A DNA stretch of 6,670 nt from an uncultured beta proteobacterium (GTDB lineage: Bacteria > Pseudomonadota > Gammaproteobacteria > Burkholderiales > Burkholderiaceae_C), in assembly GCA_903928325.1 (NCBI GenBank), contig CAIYQF010000396.1:1-6670 (forward strand). The letters are read 5' to 3'. Shown here one piece after another: positions 5,015 to 6,670 of the stretch. The notes below the pieces were generated by a model that was not told the origin of the DNA, did not search any database, and was given only the letters and a program-made list of their open reading frames with translations. The position numbers and the translations under genes are program-made. Numbering within the stretch: position 1 is the stretch's first letter; the number at the start of each line of letters is the position of its first letter.

Positions 5015-6133
5015 ATGCACCGTGTCGCCATCAGCAGTACCGGCCTGTTTACGCCGCCCGAAACCATTAGCAACGCCGAGTTGGTGGAGGCGTACAACCA
5101 GTATGCCGCCCTGGAAAACAGCCGCTTCGCCATGGAGATCGCCGCTGGAACCCATGCCGCGCTGACCGATTCGAGCGTCGAATTCATCGAAAAAGCCTCC
5201 GGCATCCAGCGCCGCTACGTGATGGACAAGGCCGGCGTGCTTGACCCCACCCGCATGCGACCGCGTTTTGCGCCCCGCCCGGATTCTGAGATTTCCATGA
5301 TGGCCGAAATCGGCGTGCAGGCCTGCCAAGCTGCGCTGGACGCCGCAGGCAAAACCGCCGCCGACGTGGACGGCCTGATTTGCGCTGCGGCCAATATGCA
5401 GCGCCCCTACCCCGCCATGGGCGTGGAAATCCAGACCGCGCTGGGCATCAAGGGCTACGCTTTTGACATGAACGTGGCCTGTTCTTCGGCCACTTTTGCG
5501 TTGGAACTGGCGGTCAACGCGGTGCGCACGGGCCAGGCGCGGGCGATTTTGGTGGTTAATCCTGAGATCACCTCGGCGCACCTGGCCTGGAAAGACCGCG
5601 ATTGCCACTTCATCTTTGGCGACGTGTGCACCGCCATCCTGGTAGAGCGGCTGGATTTGGCACCCGCCGGCGCGTTCGAGATTTTGGGCACGCGGCTCCT
5701 GAGCACGTTTTCCAACAACATCCGCAACAACCAGGGCTTTATGTCCCGCGCCGAAGACCGTGAGCCGGACGAACGCGACCAGTTGTTTCGCCAAGAAGGC
5801 CGCAAGGTGTTCAAGGAAGTCTGCCCCATGGCGGCCGACCACATTGCCGGGCACCTGGAGTCGCTGGGCTACACGCCTGCCGACGTGCGCCGCTTCTGGC
5901 TGCACCAGGCCAATTTGTCCATGAACCAGTTCATCAGCCGCAAACTGCTGGGCCGCGATGCCACCGTTGAGGAGGCGCCGGTCATCCTAGACGAGTTCGC
6001 CAACACCGCGTCCGCCGGTTCCATCATCGCCTTTCACCGCCACAAGGCGGACATTGAAGCAGGCCAAGTGGGCGTGATCTGCTCGTTTGGCGCGGGTTAT
6101 TCGATTGGCAGCGTGGTGGTCAAAAAGCTGTAA
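5015..6133 (+). CDS. Beta-ketoacyl-ACP synthase III (FabH-like, 372 aa)
   Basis: The protein has the thiolase fold of KAS III enzymes, which condense an acyl-CoA primer with malonyl-ACP to begin or prime fatty-acid chains. The Cys-His-Asn triad is intact: C156 in DMNVACSSATF (151-161), H297 in WLHQANLSMN (295-304) and N330 in EFANTASAGS (327-336). FIFGDVCTA (199-207) and the C-terminal CSFGAGYSIGSVV (356-368) are further family signatures. At 372 residues it is longer than the housekeeping FabH (about 320). The extra length is an N-terminal insert (about 25-90) containing SSVEFIEKASGIQRRYVMDK (53-72). This fits, from memory, the Pseudomonas PA3286-type branch, reported to take octanoyl-CoA from beta-oxidation into fatty-acid synthesis; substrate here is inferred. 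It stands alone, without fabD, fabG or acpP neighbours. GAGAGA precedes the ATG by eight bases. Confidence 0.9.
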   Translation: MHRVAISSTGLFTPPETISNAELVEAYNQYAALENSRFAMEIAAGTHAALTDSSVEFIEKASGIQRRYVMDKAGVLDPTRMRPRFAPRPDSEISMMAEIGVQACQAALDAAGKTAADVDGLICAAANMQRPYPAMGVEIQTALGIKGYAFDMNVACSSATFALELAVNAVRTGQARAILVVNPEITSAHLAWKDRDCHFIFGDVCTAILVERLDLAPAGAFEILGTRLLSTFSNNIRNNQGFMSRAEDREPDERDQLFRQEGRKVFKEVCPMAADHIAGHLESLGYTPADVRRFWLHQANLSMNQFISRKLLGRDATVEEAPVILDEFANTASAGSIIAFHRHKADIEAGQVGVICSFGAGYSIGSVVVKKL

Positions 6134-6147
6134 GCACCTGGCAATAC

Positions 6148-6167
6148 GGCGCTGCGAAGGCGCCTTT
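6148..6167 (+). terminator. Possible short intrinsic terminator after the KAS III gene
   Basis: GGCGC (6148-6152) and GCGCC (6160-6164) form a 5-bp GC-only stem with a 7-base loop, followed by TTT at 6165-6167. It lies in the 37-bp spacer between the convergent KAS III and GNAT genes. The short stem and short T run make it a weak candidate, effective mainly on the plus strand. Confidence 0.35.
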
Positions 6168-6170
6168 GAT

Positions 6171-6670
6171 TCAGGCCAGCGGGCGCTTGAGCCGTATTTC
6201 TTCGATCTTGACGCCGCCAATCGATACGGTTTTGGCGCTGGGCATTTCGCGTTTGAAACCGGCGTTGGTGAAGAACTGCATGGCGCGCTCATTGGCCAGG
6301 GGCAGCCAGATGCTCACATCGGTGCAGCCTTCTTCGATTAGCCCCTCGCGCGCGGCGTCCCACAGCGACAGGCCTACGCCCAGGCCGACAAAGTCGGCAT
6401 CGGCATAGATGGACCAAATTTCGCCCATGGTGGGCTTGGTGCCTTCGTCGCGGCTGCGGTCAAAACCGACAAAACCGACGATGCGCTCACCATGCAACGC
6501 GACCAGCACCTGCGGTTCGGCGTATTCAATGGCTTCCCGCCAATACGCCTGGCGTTTGTCCAGGGCCATGGTCGGCACGGTAACGTCACCCAACAGGCCC
6601 CGGTAGGCCTCCTGGACCGTGGCGTTGTGGAGTTCAGCGATGGCACGCGCGTCGCGTAAAGCAGCCGGAC
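6171..6670 (-). CDS. GNAT family N-acetyltransferase (start lies beyond right edge)
   Basis: The minus strand is open from the window edge to the TGA at 6173-6171, giving 165 residues that cover nearly the whole GNAT fold. These enzymes move an acetyl group from acetyl-CoA to an amine. The first visible residues, PAALRDARAIAELHNATVQ, are the typical first strand and helix of GNAT proteins, so only a few N-terminal residues are missing. VLVALHGERIVGFVGF gives the central strands. FVGLGVG (about 6392-6372) is the acetyl-CoA phosphate-binding Q/RxxGxG/A loop, with the first position diverged. The NERAMQFFTNAGF segment (about 6293-6255) is the C-terminal motif B region. The substrate cannot be told from sequence; it could acetylate a protein, a small amine or an antibiotic-like compound. 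It is convergent with the KAS III gene. Confidence 0.88.
   Translation of the reverse strand, partial: PAALRDARAIAELHNATVQEAYRGLLGDVTVPTMALDKRQAYWREAIEYAEPQVLVALHGERIVGFVGFDRSRDEGTKPTMGEIWSIYADADFVGLGVGLSLWDAAREGLIEEGCTDVSIWLPLANERAMQFFTNAGFKREMPSAKTVSIGGVKIEEIRLKRPLA

Noticed and set aside
4991..5905. 304-residue minus-strand open frame opposite the KAS III gene
   Set aside because: It is a shadow frame in GC-rich DNA rich in His/Gly/Arg. The plus strand carries an intact KAS III triad.
6171..6593. A GNAT start at the TTG at 6593, with AGGAGG about 14 bases upstream
   Set aside because: The frame stays open to the window edge and the 25 upstream residues read as the conserved GNAT first strand and helix. 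The AGGAGG is coding sequence for Gln-Glu-Ala and too far from the TTG.

Overview
The window is GC-rich (roughly 60% G+C by eye) and densely coded. It looks like ordinary chromosome of a betaproteobacterium, most likely family Comamonadaceae (Rhodoferax/Polaromonas/Acidovorax-like). That assignment is inferred from codon use, the protein families and how their residues read; no rRNA or marker gene is present. There are seven genes, two of them cut by the window edges. I see no tRNA, rRNA, CRISPR array, insertion sequence or integrase.

Layout. (1) Positions 1-602, minus strand: the N-terminal 200 residues of an FAD-linked D-lactate dehydrogenase/glycolate oxidase-type enzyme, running off the left edge. 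(2) Positions 747-3757, plus strand: a probable four-gene operon of a DUF1993 protein, a short MetE-C-terminal-like methionine synthase of the MesD type, a short-chain dehydrogenase (SDR) whose catalytic Tyr is Phe, and a DsbA-fold 2-hydroxychromene-2-carboxylate isomerase-like protein. Gaps are 73, 10 and 48 bp. (3) Positions 3777-4844, minus strand: a soluble diguanylate cyclase (GGEEF) convergent with the operon. (4) Positions 4845-5014: a divergent control region with a 64-bp block of only 5 G/C bases, a nested palindrome over the GGDEF start, a TATAAT box and a perfect DnaA-box 9-mer. (5) Positions 5015-6133, plus strand: a beta-ketoacyl-ACP synthase III with an intact Cys-His-Asn triad. 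(6) Positions 6171-6670, minus strand: a GNAT acetyltransferase whose start lies beyond the right edge.

How the genes fit together. The methionine synthase and SDR are clearly co-translated units, since the SDR ribosome binding site overlaps the synthase stop codon. The isomerase follows closely. No known pathway joins homocysteine methylation, an atypical SDR and a glutathione-type isomerase, so a shared role is open. The cyclase would make c-di-GMP. The KAS III would start or prime fatty-acid chains, possibly from beta-oxidation intermediates. The most unusual non-coding signal is the two-operator palindrome over an apparently leaderless GGDEF promoter. The most unusual coding signals are the MesD-type enzyme without its usual partner MesX in view, and the Tyr-to-Phe SDR.
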